DNA of 64,000 nucleotides, from positions 103,593,810-103,657,809 of the forward strand of contig NC_068359.1 of the NCBI RefSeq assembly GCF_020536995.1, written 5' to 3'. The first letter of the stretch is position 1; every line of letters starts with the position of its first letter. The position numbers were made by a program, and so were the translations under genes. Under the pieces are notes generated by a model, which was not told the origin of the DNA, made no database searches, and saw nothing but the letters and a program-made list of their open reading frames with translations. This DNA comes from Dreissena polymorpha. Taxonomy: Eukaryota; Mollusca; Bivalvia; Myida; Dreissenidae. This document shows positions 36,301-48,600 of this stretch, in pieces.

Positions 36301-39199
36301 CTTCCTTTATTTTACATCGGTACTAAAGTGCGTATGTTGTAATACTCTAAAGATTCATATTTCATCATCTATGCTTAGCTCAATAGATGCTCTAACTACG
36401 AACACATGTGCCTGTTTCTCATCTAGTTGCCGGTGGGGGGTATCTCGCCCACGTGACTAACAAGGCAGAACAGGACTTCTTCGTGCGCTTCCTCGAGAAA
36501 CACCATTATGTGGAGTCCGTCTGGCTGGGTTTGACGGATTCCGAAAAGGAAGCGGCGACCACCGAGGGACATTGGTCGTGGATTTCCGGTAAGATTGGCG
36601 TATTTTGGTTTGTTTCCTTTTCAAAAAAGGTATTCGATTGCATAACTGGTAATTTTATGCAAGCAAAGATATTTAGGGTTTGGGATTTTTTGCCAAACAA
36701 CGCTTGTGAGTATTTTATCGCTTAACAATATGATGACGATATTAAAGTGGCCTCGTCATTTTCAATATGCGCATGAACTTACTTTTTTTGTAGAAAAGTG
36801 CCTTGGGATTCCTTCTGAGACACCATTAAAGACAACCTTTGTGTTATGTAATTTCAATGTAGAATCACCCAAACGTTGACATTTAATGATAGGCGTCCCA
36901 GTGACATATACCAACTTTGGGCGTGACTACAATGGCCACGGCGATCTTACCCATAAACTGAACGACTGTGTGATTATGAAGCAGGGTGGGGAGTGGACGG
37001 ACGTGCCGTGTGGAGTACCTTTGATTGTCGGGACAGGGTTTGGAGAGAGTCACCCCTTTATCTGCCAATTCAGTAAATATTGTTTATGTTACAGGCGATT
37101 TCATTTTAATAATAATTCAAAAACTATTTTAAGTAAGGTATACTGAAACACATGTATAGAAAGTAATGTATGCGATTTGGCGTGATTTCGTCAGTCAAAA
37201 GATGTAACCCATCTGCTTATGAATGTATAACAATTATAAATCATATTCAAAGACGTAAACACTCTTTCTGTATCAAATCACGAAGATGTATTGAATGCGC
37301 CATATAATGAATTAAATTTTACAGTTATCAACTTTTGCTAGAAACCTCTTTTAGGAAACTAATATAGGAGAGCTGCAATAAACAAGACATTTACAATTAA
37401 CATAGTAAAGAACAAAAACAAAATGTAAGTTATAAAATGTATAAAACCGCCAACATATACATATTACATTGAGAACCAATGTACAAAAAGTAGCACTGTC
37501 TATCATCTAGACGATGAACACGGAATAATAACTAATTACCAATTCAAGATTTTAATAAAATTCATAAATTTTAATTAAATTTCAATTTTCGTTTAAAAAT
37601 CAATTGTAAAACGAATGGGAATATTAGAAATGAGATTGTTTACATGTAATTGGGGTCTTGGACATCCAAAAATAAAAAAAAACGTATTGTAGTGTGGCGT
37701 ACCCTTTACATGACGCTGGTTGCAAATTGTATTAGGAAATGTCTCGCTATTAACAAAATATTAAGGAAGAAGCTGGCAACTTGTTCCCGAGTTTTCCCCC
37801 ATTCAGCGTGGACTCTGGCAAGTCGTTCCATTATCATGCTTTGTTTTAGCACTTTGTGCTGAAATTCTCTTGAAATAAAAAACAATCCCAATGTAAACGA
37901 TATAACAGTCAATGAATAAGAAAACACTTCCTCAACAATTTGCTTATACTGTAATAATATATGCATTCCAAATGATAATTTTAACTATAAAATGACATCG
38001 ATGAAAGTTTTTGGGAACCGTTCAAAGACTTTCCAAAAAAGAAATTATGAAAATATTAATAAGACAGACAATATTCTATATTGCATAACATAAGTTGCCA
38101 TGAAAGCACGTTAAAAATTCAGTGAGAACGACTCTACGAGCATTTCTTCATCTCATTTTAAAAACGCCAAGATGATCAGTTATCATGGTTTCAATATGCA
38201 AATTCTCAGTATACTTGAAACAAATTACTTGCTATTCAAAATGAAATTATTAACTCACCAGCATGTTCGCTCTACCAGTGCAATAAATAAACAAATGAGC
38301 ACAATGGGAATCACCGTTGCCTTGTTCAAAACAAAACTTCTTGAAAACACAAATGCTTAGCCAAATGTGGAAAATGCTATAAATTATATTAAAATTCAGT
38401 CTTAACGCTTAACAAAAACATTACTGTGTCACACAATTAAATTGAAAGCTTGATTTTAAAATAAGTCGAACTAAGAGCGTTGTGCGCTCAACTTAGGTCA
38501 TTGTTTTGTTTATTATCAATAAACTTACCATCATGTGTTGTACTATTTTAAATATCTATCTGTTAAAAAAAATCTATACACTTAAAAAAATGTTCAACTA
38601 AATTTATTTTTTTGAAAACTAGCACTTGTGTTGTAATACTTAGTCTAGTTTCAGCACATGCACTAGCACTTGTGTTGTAACACTTAGTCTAGTTTCAGCA
38701 CATGCACTAGCACTTGTGTTGTAATACTTAGTCTAGTTTCAGCACATGCACTAGCACTTGTGTTGTAATACTTAGTCTAGTTTCAGCACATGCACTAGCA
38801 CTTGTATTGTAATACTTAGTCTAGTTTCAGCACATGCTGGTCTCGTTATTATACAATAAAATGTAACACCATGTAATACTCCTTTACACTAATAACCTTT
38901 TGTTTTTATATACAAATGCATATGTAGAAACATTTATAAAGTAATATTACAACATATTGCAAGAGATTTTTGTATTTAATGTAAGTCGTCATTCTCCTCC
39001 TGCTTTTTTGGTCCGTTTTTCCTTCACTTAATTTCTTGTTGATCTCATACTTGTTTAATGGATGATACTTGTATGGTTGTCACATATTTAAATTTGCTAG
39101 TAGATTTGATTTTGTCTTAAATGAATGATAATTCTTTCAGACGTCACCTCCAAGCCACCGAATATCTTTCACATCTTTACTGACGTGCTAGTTGGCTGA
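33343..39199 (+). CDS. Lectin A: secreted protein with N-terminal CVC module, Thr-rich mucin stalk and C-type lectin domain (448 aa, 7 exons)
   Basis: Exons: 33343-33555, 34641-34713, 35024-35545, 35844-35981, 36427-36588, 36893-37072, 39141-39199; they sum to 1347 bp and stay in frame to TGA. Residues 1-18 (MSFSVLLLIFATFATVAG) are a signal peptide. About 19-95 form the N-terminal module (YPCVCNYNVEA, ALGYMYEFDCKP, YLEIMFEGK|IGYIKQGADVQSQTCPG). Residues 96-269 are the Thr/Pro stalk. Residues 270-429 are a long-form CTLD: LCPDHV and YCFEL hairpin cysteines, C1 in RHC, WLGLTDS, WSW, C2 in NDC, EWTDVPC (C3), PFIC (C4). The tail NVTSKPPNIF starts with an N-glycosylation site made across the last splice junction. 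The long loop has YTNFGRDYNGHGD with no EPN or QPD, so classical Ca-dependent mannose/galactose binding is not predicted. The start is the ATG directly before the signal peptide; a frame extension upstream to 33292 would need a TTG start. AATAAA lies at 39229. Confidence 0.88.
33563..33785. repeat. Dispersed bivalve repeat with GTCGTCCC..AGCCTGTG inverted blocks
   Basis: Two inverted hairpin blocks (AGATTAGCCTGTGTAGTCCG / CGCACAGGCTAATCAGGGAC and the second near 33710-33765) flank a central part, with GCCCAGTTTTCTCAGAACAA at the end. I recognise this as a very common repeat in bivalve sequence. It begins about 7 bp after the exon 1 donor of lectin A. Confidence 0.75.
34205..34510 (+). mobile_element. 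tRNA-derived SINE (Gly-like head) in intron 1 of lectin A
   Basis: GGTAGTCGAGTGGTAACACT (A-box) and CCGGGTTCAATCCCTGGC (B-box and T arm) are present, but the 5' acceptor strand does not pair with GCCGGGGC, so this is not an intact tRNA gene. It is followed by a body with CAACTAGAGATGTACTGGTA. Confidence 0.6.
35024..35545 (+). repeat. Mucin-like Thr/Pro exon of lectin A
   Basis: 174 codons reading TTTLQTTTTPP..., with motifs TPRPTTTTPLP, TPKPTTTTTT and TPQPKTSTTT, ending SSVPEG. Pro is placed every 6-10 residues. It starts after TTTAAG and ends G|GTGTCG, phase 1 at both ends, so its length can change without breaking the frame. Confidence 0.9.
37150..38610. other. Intron 6 of lectin A; no recognised element
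   Basis: AT-rich, with only short chance frames (for example 37650-37862). Nothing is supported apart from the 44-bp tandem repeat that follows. Confidence 0.45.
38619..38836. repeat. 44-bp tandem repeat, ~5 copies, in intron 6 of lectin A
   Basis: Unit starts CTAGCACTTGTGTTGTAATA and ends TTTCAGCACATGCA. Copies differ at only a few positions (GTAACA vs GTAATA, TGTA vs TGTG), so the array is young. Its CTAGTTTCAG resembles a splice acceptor in each copy. Confidence 0.95.
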
Positions 39200-39228
39200 A
39201 CAGTTCATTGAAATGTATTTCATGATTT

Positions 39229-39234
39229 AATAAA
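39229..39234 (+). terminator. Poly(A) signal AATAAA of lectin A
   Basis: AATAAA lies 30 bp after the TGA of exon 7. Confidence 0.6.
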
Positions 39235-39638
39235 AATGAAACAAACTATTGATGCTCTTGTAAGAACTTCAAAATCTGTAGTATTAATTATATACAAGTT
39301 ATGATGTCGTGATCTTAATTTTACAACACCGAACAACAAATGACAAAATACGCTTACCGCATTAATTCAGAAGTTATGTATACCTAACAAACGGTGTTAA
39401 ATAAACAATAGTGTTGTGGTTTTATATGAAACCTGCATACATGTTAGAGGCCTACAGATATATACTGTCCGTCTTTCCCCTTCTCCGCCCATCCGCCAGC
39501 AACAGGTGAAGTGTATTTTACCATTTGTATAACACCAACACTCCTTTCTATAACTATTATAACCTAAACAATTATTTTGAATGACCATTACGCCGTTGCT
39601 ATTATTAACATGTCCAATCCAGACATATTCGATTATCA

Positions 39639-41466
39639 GGGTCCGGTTTAATGAGAGCGACCATGGTCGGGCGACTATGGTTGTACCAGCAAATAATCGT
39701 CGTGCGACGATAACCGAGTTTAATAGAGAGCGACGATCGTCAGTCGACCGCGCGTTGTTCGACATTCTGTCGAGCGACCGCAGTCCACCCTTCACACCAC
39801 GACTGATCGTCGCTTGCCGCTTTGTCGGCACCCAAAACCCGTGCCTGGAGACTCACAGACAATCTGCGACGGTACCAATATCGTCTGAGCACCTGTAGGA
39901 CAAACCCAGACAGTCTGCGACGGTTTCAAAGGTCTCCTAGATCAGCTTGGCACCTGCAGGAGACTCCAAGACAGTCTGCGACGGAGCCAAGACCATCTGG
40001 GCAACTGCGGAAGACACACAGAAAGTCTGATACGGTGCCAGGGAGTCTTAAGGACCGGCGAGGCACCTGCAGGAGACTCCCAGACAGTTTACGATGATGC
40101 CAAGACCGTCTGGGCACCTGCAGGAGAATCTCGGACAGTGTCAAAAGTCTCCCAGACCTCCGCGGCAGCTGCAATAGACTCTCAGACAGTCTTTGACGAT
40201 GCCAATACCGTCTTGGTACCTAAACGAGACTCCCAGACGGTGCCAGACGGTCTCCCAAACCGTCGGGGCACCGGCAGGAGACCTCCAGACAGTCTGTGAC
40301 GGTGGAAAGACCGTCTGGGCGCCGGCAGGAGACTCGCACACGGTGCCAAACGAATATACTAGACCGTCGGTGCACAAGCAGGAGATTCCCAGACAGTCTG
40401 CGACGGTGCCAAGACCGTCAGGGCACCTGCAAGATACTCCAAGACGGTGCAAGAAATTCTACTAGACCGTCGGGGCACCTGCTAGAGACTCACAGACAGT
40501 CTGCGACGATGCCAAGACTGTCTGGACACCAGCCGGAGACTCCCAGACAGTCTCCCAGACCGATGGGGACATGCAGGGACTCTAAGACAAACTTCGACGG
40601 CGCCAAGATTGTCTGAGCAGCTACAAGAGACTCCCAGACAGTCTGCGATGTTGCAAAGTACGTCTGGGCACCTGCAATAGACTGTCAAAGACTGTCTGAA
40701 AGTCTCCTGCTGGTGCCGAGACGGTACTGGCACCGTAGCAGACCGTCTTTGAGTATCCTGCTGATGTCCAGACGGTCTTCGCACCCTCGCAGACTGTCTG
40801 GGATTCTCCTGAAGGTGCCCTGACGGTCTGGGAGACTTCTGACACCTTCTGGGAGTCTCCTGCTGGTGCTCCGCCGGTCTAGGAGACTGTCTTGCACTGT
40901 CGCAGACTGTCTGGGAGTCTCCTGCAGGTGTCAAGGCGATCTTGGCACCGTGTCAGACTGTCTGGGAGTCTCCTGCTGGTACCTTTAACGCGACGAGTGG
41001 TCAGTCTAGTGCATTCCTCTTTATGTCCCGTAGCTTTGTTGTCCTCAACGCCACCCCACACGCGTTTATGGCTGCCACAATCTCCTGCCATTTTTACGCT
41101 TGTTTGCCTCGGTCACCAATAGCCCGTACTTTCCCTCCAGCAGGTTCTTGTTCTCGATAACAAGCTCTAAAAGAATATCTATCTCTTTTTGGACCACGAA
41201 CGGCACTGACTCATATGGTTGCAGTCTTCGTCTTCCATTTCTCGCGTGTATTTTCGCCTTCGAATGTTGATGGCGGAAGTGGTAATATTCCTAAAAATAG
41301 CGACTACCACGACCGCAGTCGACTGACCACACCGTCGTGCGACCACAGTCGCGGCTACTTGCTCCTTGAACGCGACGAGTGGTCAGTTGGCGGCCGACGA
41401 GCGTCAGTCGACCACACAGTCAACCGACTACAGTCGGGTTTTGTAGTTTTTTATTAAACCGGACCC
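39639..41466. mobile_element. 1.8-kb element with GGGTCCGGTTTAAT ends and inverted tandem arrays inside
   Basis: Terminal inverted repeats GGGTCCGGTTTAAT(G/A)A. Subterminal DNA is full of GTCGACTGAC, GCGACGATCGTC and CGACCACAGTCG. Inside, a ~50-60 bp unit (CAGACAGTCTGCGACGGTGC + CAAGACCGTCTGGGCACCTG + CAGGAGACTCC) is repeated about 15 times in one orientation (39840-40680) and about 5 times in the opposite orientation (40690-40985). It is much more GC-rich than its surroundings. No transposase is seen and no target duplication could be fixed, so the superfamily is open. Frames through the array are by-products of the repeat. Confidence 0.75.
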
Positions 41467-42293
41467 AGATCTCATTTTGGACTCAGCTTGTTCTAATTTG
41501 GACTTCAACTTATACAGGTTAGGGAGATTTTACAGTTTTGTAAAATCAGCATCAATCGATTTTTGGAACAAGTCGTTACAGTTGTTGCCTATAGACATCT
41601 CGAAAGACACCTAAATAATCAAAAAATCATTTTGACTTTGACCTTATGTATATCGCATTAAAAAAAATTGCAGTTTATTATTGTATTGACAAGGCTTGCA
41701 ACAATTTTTGCACACTTACACCGCTGTTGCATTTCCATCAATAATTGGTCCATACAATCAAACTTCACTTTGACCTTGATTTAAGGTCACAATTTATGAG
41801 AAATGACATGGTTTACTCTAGAATATGTTCAATTGCTTATGCAATGAAATCGTTATATCGGAGCATTCGTAAAATCTTTTTAAATTTAACACTTTGAAAA
41901 GTACACAATTGTTTTTAACAATCATAAAGACAAATACATACGAGCTAACTTTAAAGTTCGAGTTCAACACAGTTTATAATGACCGATTAATCAACTGGAC
42001 CAAATAAGTTATCTTGAAAGGTATTTTAAAACTATCATGATTAAGTTGATAATTATCTTTCCTTGCTTTTTTGCAATTATGACTTGATTCAGGCGGGAGT
42101 TAGTGAGATATCAACGTGCGTTTAGCTGGTCCGAGTGATCAGTGGGCTTACTTAAAGACATTGAAGACACAGGTAAAGTGTCAAGAGAATAACATTTGCA
42201 TTCATATCGATATGGTCATGCATTTTAATCGTAACCTGGAATTTCTCAGCATACACGGGTAATACATTTGCTAAAATAGAGATGACATTTATG

Positions 42294-42480
42294 GTCGCCG
42301 TGGCGTATGGCGTCCGCCTAGCGACCGGGACATCATGGGTTCGATCCCAACTGTGGGAGCGTTCTTTAGATCTCCACAATATACACCAAATGCTGGTTCT
42401 AGTCCCAGGAAACGAACTCGAGAGCGTTTGAAGTAAAATTTCGATCCAATTGAGCTAAAATAGATAGGTTTAAACAAAAA
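42294..42480 (+). mobile_element. tRNA-derived SINE (family 1), second copy
   Basis: Begins GTCGCCGTGGCGTATGGCGT, has B-box GGGTTCGATCCCAAC, then AGCGTTCTTTAGATCTC and GAAACGAACTCGAGAGCGTT, ending with AGGTTTAAACAAAAACTAA. Same head, body and tail as the minus-strand copy at 2764-2971. Confidence 0.75.
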
Positions 42481-42740
42481 CTAATTTTAAAACTACAACT
42501 TATTGTATATCTCTTTGTCAGTAAAATAACATGCTACTGTTTTGCTTTCATTTATCCAACAGCCCCATTCCCCTGGATATCTCTACAGTACAATAGCAGG
42601 AAACCTATTTCTTTATCAATCATAGCCAATGTTCTTTAAACAAACTGCTCGAAAATGCGTCCATTTTCCAACCATCGTAAGGACATATTTACTAAACTGG
42701 TAAAAAATGACGTTTATCACGCGTTCATTGTTCATATTAA

Positions 42741-43359
42741 AGGCTCTATAAAGGTGACAAATCCAATTATAATACATATCAACTGGTCTGATTTTTACCG
42801 GATTTCAGTTACTCTTGCATAAAAACTTCTAATAAAACAGCTTAGGTACAACGTTGTCAAGAATTATGGAAGATAAACCCGTTTCATAATTGGAAGAAAT
42901 GTTTACATTTTTGCAACTTACGTGATGTGTAGCCTCAGAGCGGTGACATATGCTAAAAATAGCCGAAAGAAAATTAATTTTTAATTCTTTTTTAAACAAC
43001 TTTTAACCAGCAGAAAGTAACTTATTAGATCACTACAAACGTTTTAACCATTTAGAAGAGACCTACTTTGTGGTTGATACCGGAACACGTTAAAAATCGT
43101 CGTTATATTTTTGGTGACCTGAGTCACGTTCACTTTCTCTTTTCCGAGTAAACAGCGATGTAAATAAACTGATTGTTTGTAAACACAATTGACTTGGAGG
43201 ACACTTTATTTTGAGCTCAAAACAAGTTGTATTTCCCATTTTTTATTGTAGTGTCCAATAGCATATATATATTGTTTTTTGATAACCTTTATAAATAAAA
43301 TATGAAAAACATATTTAAAAATCGGCAAATAATTACGGATCTTCACCTTTATAGAGCCT
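42741..43359. mobile_element. MITE with AGGCTCTATAAAGGTGA inverted ends, TTAA-flanked
   Basis: Left end AGGCTCTATAAAGGTGA, right end its complement TCACCTTTATAGAGCCT, both next to TTAA (42737-42740 and 43360-43363). About 619 bp with no coding capacity. Confidence 0.75.
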
Positions 43360-44274
43360 TTAAGTTGTTATACATAGTTAATCGAATGGTGTATAGACAA
43401 TTTTTACATAAGCGATGAGACATAATCCCAAGACCACCCGTAACGACATTCCCTCAGCAATTCGTGGTGCAGTGTTATAATAGGTGTTCACATTTTGTAG
43501 ACATTAAGAGCTTTCGAAATGAGGAATAATGTACTACTATTAAACGTTACAAACCGAACAAAGATTGTTATATACACAAAATATTACTTTTAGGTTTAAA
43601 TGAGATTCGTTTGACTTCAGTAAATTCTTACTCATTTTGTACACTTAGTTTTAAACAGATATGAACAAGGTTAGCTAAACACGAGTACCTTTACCAATAA
43701 TTGCATGTATTACTTGGATATACATGTAATGTATTTTTAATCGATTGCTGGTACGGATTGCACGGATACTTATAATTAAAACTGGATATTATTTATATTT
43801 GGAAACAGAACGGATTAAGTCACATATCAAATTTTGTATTTTTGTATGTATAACACATACTATGATGCAAATTATTGCAAAAACCTTAAAACTGTGACTA
43901 TTTTTGTTAGCTCAGACATAACAATATTTTTTGAAACGCATTTAAATAGGTGCATATATTATTGTATGTTGCTACATTGATATGGTGCTTTTTAAAGATT
44001 GCTTTCGCTATTCTTATGACTGTTTCACCATATCGATCAGGAGTGATGTTGGGCCTATTACATTATTAATGTCAAATTAGTATAGCTTTATTCTTGAATA
44101 AAACATGTTCGCTTTTGTTTCGTGCTGTATGAGATACAAAGATGTTTACTGGTTATGAGCATATTAGTTTTTGCACACGGGCGCACACATACACGCACGC
44201 ACACAAACGCACATACCTTAACTATTTCGATTAAATAGGACATATACGTATGTTCAAAAGCGGGTCATTGTTAA

Positions 44275-44345
44275 TGTGTTAAACGCGTAAAATGCGTTAA
44301 ATGCGTAAAATGCGTTAAATGCGTTAAATGCGTTAAATGCGTTTG
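44275..44345. repeat. 10-bp tandem repeat (ATGCGTTAAA)n
   Basis: About seven copies of ATGCGTTAAA with ATGCGTAAA variants, placed between spacer sequences. Confidence 0.85.
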
Positions 44346-44487
44346 CCATTGACTGCCATCGTAAAGTTTTCATATAATTCCGTAAAAAAGAAACAGTTCC
44401 GAATACACAGCGTTTATGATAATTGTACATTTTGCCAATCTAAAATGCAATTATTACAGTTTAGTGCTTTTAATTTAATCTGTTTAA

Positions 44488-44837
44488 ATGGGCCTTTTCA
44501 TCTTTGAAACTTGAAAATAATAAAGCGTTGCAACGCGAAACGATTGAATAATTTGGAGAGTTTTGTTGTTGGTGTTATATTTTGGGAAACTAAGAGGATT
44601 GCTTATATAAATTATAAAATACATCACTTATTGTATGAGCACGGATGGCCGAGTGGTCTAAGCGATAGACTTTTACTCCATGGTCAGGGGTTCGAGCCCG
44701 ATTGCGGGTTACTTGTTTTCTTTCTTTAATTTTATTCCTGTTTTTACTAGAGCTTTTAGGTCAAATGTTTACATTCATCAATATCAAGCATTTATTGACA
44801 AACTTCAATACATGCCAAAATCTGTGAAAAGGCCCCT
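44488..44837. mobile_element. TTAA-flanked MITE containing a tRNA-like sequence
   Basis: Ends A(T/G)GGGCCTTTTCA inverted, flanked by TTAA (44484-44487 and 44838-44841). At 44641-44712 a tRNA-like stretch (GGATGGCCGAGTGGTCTAAG ... GGGGTTCGAGCCCGATT) carries both polymerase III boxes, but its acceptor ends do not pair. A SINE-MITE composite is the simplest reading. Confidence 0.6.
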
Positions 44838-45667
44838 TTAACTATCAGATTGAAAACTGAGAACTTTTCAAGCGTGACCAGATTAGCGATAACATCTGAA
44901 TATAATGGTCTATCAACTGACATACTAAAATATGTGTGTTCATTTATATGTCCTTGCTGATTTGCATATAGTCTCTAAAGTAAGTACTATATGTAGGTCA
45001 TTATATACATATGTCGTTGCATATGTTTTATGGTGTGCTATAGATCAAAATAAAGCTACTTTTCAGAGTAAATGTTTGATGTATAAATAATAGTCTATGA
45101 TCAACGCATGTTTGTCTTAATGTTATTTATACTTATTTATATTTGATAAGTTCAACACGTTCATGATAACAGGAATAGTCTGCTTTATTTAGTAGCCTTA
45201 TCTAATTGGCATGTATTGGTGCCTACTTGTATTGCAACAACGGTTTACATGCAAAAGAAGTGGCAACTAACTTAGGTCAGCATTGCTTCAATCTCGAAAC
45301 CTGCACTTACATTACTTTAATGTTCTAAATATTAGTCGTGGCGTGACAAATGTATTTCCATTTCAGCGAGGCAGTGAAACAGCAAGGACTTGACGACGAG
45401 AAAATGATTTTTAGGTTTGTACCGATACAAATACGATTTTTCATTTTAAATGACACTTAACATAACGGAAACAATTCAGAAATGGATATATATGCAATTT
45501 AAAATTGTCTTTTGAACATTATAAATGTTATAGATATTAATGACAAGGTATCTGTTTTGTACATTTACAAAGTAATATGTTCGAGAATCCAACTTGAATA
45601 ACTTCATGGTAATACATTGATAATATATTTTGTATTATCTTAAGAGAGTTCAGTAACAGTAAATGTT

Positions 45668-48600
45668 ATGAAACTAAGTTTTCTTTCCACTAGACTATTG
45701 TTTGCCATCAGCCTGTTGACATTTACGAGGGCGGACTACGAATGTGTGTGCAACTACAATGTGGAACTGGAAGTGAAAGATCACGATAACGGTCACGGGG
45801 CTACACTCGGGTACATGTATGAGTTTGACTGCAAACCGAAAGTTTCTGGGTCCGAGCATGCAACGATGTATGAAATCATGTTCGAAGGAAAGGTAGGACT
45901 TGCATAAATACATGGTAATTAATGCAATATGTGGCATGATGAGAAAAACTATTTGAGGTCATACATTATTTGCTCATTTAGTTTGCCTCGCCATGAAGTA
46001 AGTCGAGTATATTAGTTAAACTGTTAGTGACTGATGGTGTATGGGATATACACCCTCAGTAATTTAATGCCATACGAGAGCCAAAGACCATCAGATACTA
46101 ACTATGTAACGATTATATCTCAACCGACTACTCGATTACTCGGAATGGAAATTATGGAAATTACTCGGTATATGGAAATACACCATTGGCACGTGACCGC
46201 AATAAGCCAATCGGATTATGTCATTTTTGTAGAAGGTGAGATATAAGTGTATACTAACAACTGTTTATTGAACATGCTAATTTTGTTTCAAGTCGGAATA
46301 TTCTCTTGGCGGGAATTATTTAAATGTGGTATTTATGATCGCTGTCATTGTTGGATTTGTATTTAATTTCAATATTGCAATTTCAATATTTGAGCTCTTC
46401 TGATCGCTTAGAAGTTAGCGTCAGTCTCAAAATACCGGTACATCAAATAGCGGATAGCGAATTGCTTGGTGTTACTGACGACTTTCTTTATTTTAGTAAC
46501 TAGATTAGTCATCTTGTTAAACACAATATATTTGTTAAATCAGTCAGTCAGCCTTATACAAAGTGTTATCTAGTTATTCAGAGATTAATACGGTCGCATA
46601 CAAGTGTATATGATTTCCAGTCATTACACCCGCAGACATTACACCCCTAGTCATTACACCCTCTAAGCCTGGATATTACAACTCTCAAGGTGTAGTCATT
46701 ACAGACCCAAGATATTAACATAATTGATTAGATTACTAAGGTGTGATCACATCTATAATGGGGCACAATTCAATTAATTAATGATGTTCCTGCTTTAAAT
46801 ATATTATATATCATATCATATATAATTTTGAATGCCGGACAAAAACCCTCCCGTCAGTTTTATAGGGGCCGGACAAAAACCCTCCCATGAAAAAACGGGA
46901 CTGGACGAAAACCCTCCCATGAAAAAGGGGACTGGACAAAAACCCTCCCGTGAAATCTGAGCGTTACGAGTTTTAATTGGTTTTGTTATGATATTGGATT
47001 ATCGGATATATATGCACATTAGAAAAGCGGTATGTATACAGTTAATCGATACACATTTTCTTCTTTCAATTTCACACCCCTGAAAAACACAATACACACA
47101 ATGGGAAATTTTTCGGATTTACCAATGCAACACTGTGTGAAACAATTAAATTTGTCGGTGTTTAATTGCTTTCACGGGAGGGCTTTTGTCCGCTCCCTTT
47201 TTTCATTGGAGGGTTTTTGTCCGCCCCCGTTTTTTCATGGGAGGGTTTTTGTCCGCCCCCATATGAAAATGACGGGAGTGTTTTTGTCCGGGAGGGGTTT
47301 TATCCGTATCCCATGATTTTTTGTGCCGGGTTCCTATGCTTAAGTCAATATCAATTTATGTTTCAGTGTTCATGCATGTGAGTTGAATAGAGTAATTACC
47401 ATAAAAAAAATCAATTTTGAACTTAAAAAGTAATTATTATGAACCTACATTTAAATAAATATACTATGCCCCATCAGGTTTGTCTGTATGTCTGTCTTAG
47501 GTATCTAGTCACTTCGGCATCTGGTTACTTCGGCATGGTAAAAAAAGTGCCACTTCCGCACTCGGGTTTGACCAGTCTGGCATTTACAGTTAGTCACTTC
47601 GGCACTGGTATATTATAACATATTTCATTGATGTTCAATCAGTTTGCAAAGTATATACACAAACCGCGTTGCCAATTACAGTAGGTGTGATGTATTTTTC
47701 ATCCGTCGGCTAGATCAAAGTTTAAAAGCAATTAACAAAAAGGCCAGTTACTTGATAAATAAAAGAGTTTGGTAAAATTAGATATTAGCAACTCGAAAAA
47801 TTGCGTGTTGTTTGTGTATATACTACATTTTAAATGTGATGGATTTTTTTCAATTAGCGTACTATTTATTAATGTACTTTTGTTTACGTTTATTTTTTTG
47901 TTATTCCTTACAATTGTTTTACAATAGCTTTTTCCTTCTAACTTATGTGTGACTAGATGTGATATTAGATATGAATATGTGAAATGTTTGTAGGTATGTT
48001 AAATCATTTAATTTGCATATCTAAATGAGTTACATTGGTATTCTTAAAAAACCTTTTTAAATTTATGTATAATTTTGTGTAAAATGTTTAGTGTGTTTTG
48101 CTGCTTTGTCTGTCCTTTTGAAATATATCTGTTGGTATGAATATTGCAATGTTCGTGTCTATTGTTATCGATGTTTGCCATGTATTTTTTTTTAACTTTG
48201 TTCAAAATAGAAAAATTAACTGATCAAAATTCGATGAATTATATTTGTATGGTTGTGGCATTTTTTTTCGATGTTTGCCATTTATTTTGTTTTTTTACTT
48301 TTTCAAAATAGATTAAAATTTGTTGAATTATATTTGTTTGCTCAGTTGAATTATCCGAAGGGATATTAAAAAATTATAACTCTCTGATTATACTCCTTTA
48401 TTTAATGCTTTCCGGTGGTTTATAGAGAAATATCAGTGAATTAAATCTGATAATTTCACTGTTTCAAACAGTGAAAATTATCAGTGAGAATTATCGATAA
48501 TTTTCATTGTTTACTGTGAAATTACGTCATTTTTTTGACGAAATGACGTCATTATCCCAGCAAAATTCTTTAGTTAAACTCTTGAACAATGTATATAAAC

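Noticed and set aside
39397-41160. Many overlapping Arg/Pro/Gln-rich frames at 39.4-41.2 kb
   Set aside because: They come from the ~50-60 bp repeat unit, occur on both strands and end when the array ends. No start context or splice pattern.
44641-44712. Possible tRNA-Leu/Ser gene
   Set aside because: No 5'/3' acceptor pairing, and it lies inside a TTAA-flanked MITE.
47032-47381. Frames with FVRSLFSLEGFCP
   Set aside because: Derived from GGGAGGGTTTTTGTCCG repeat units.
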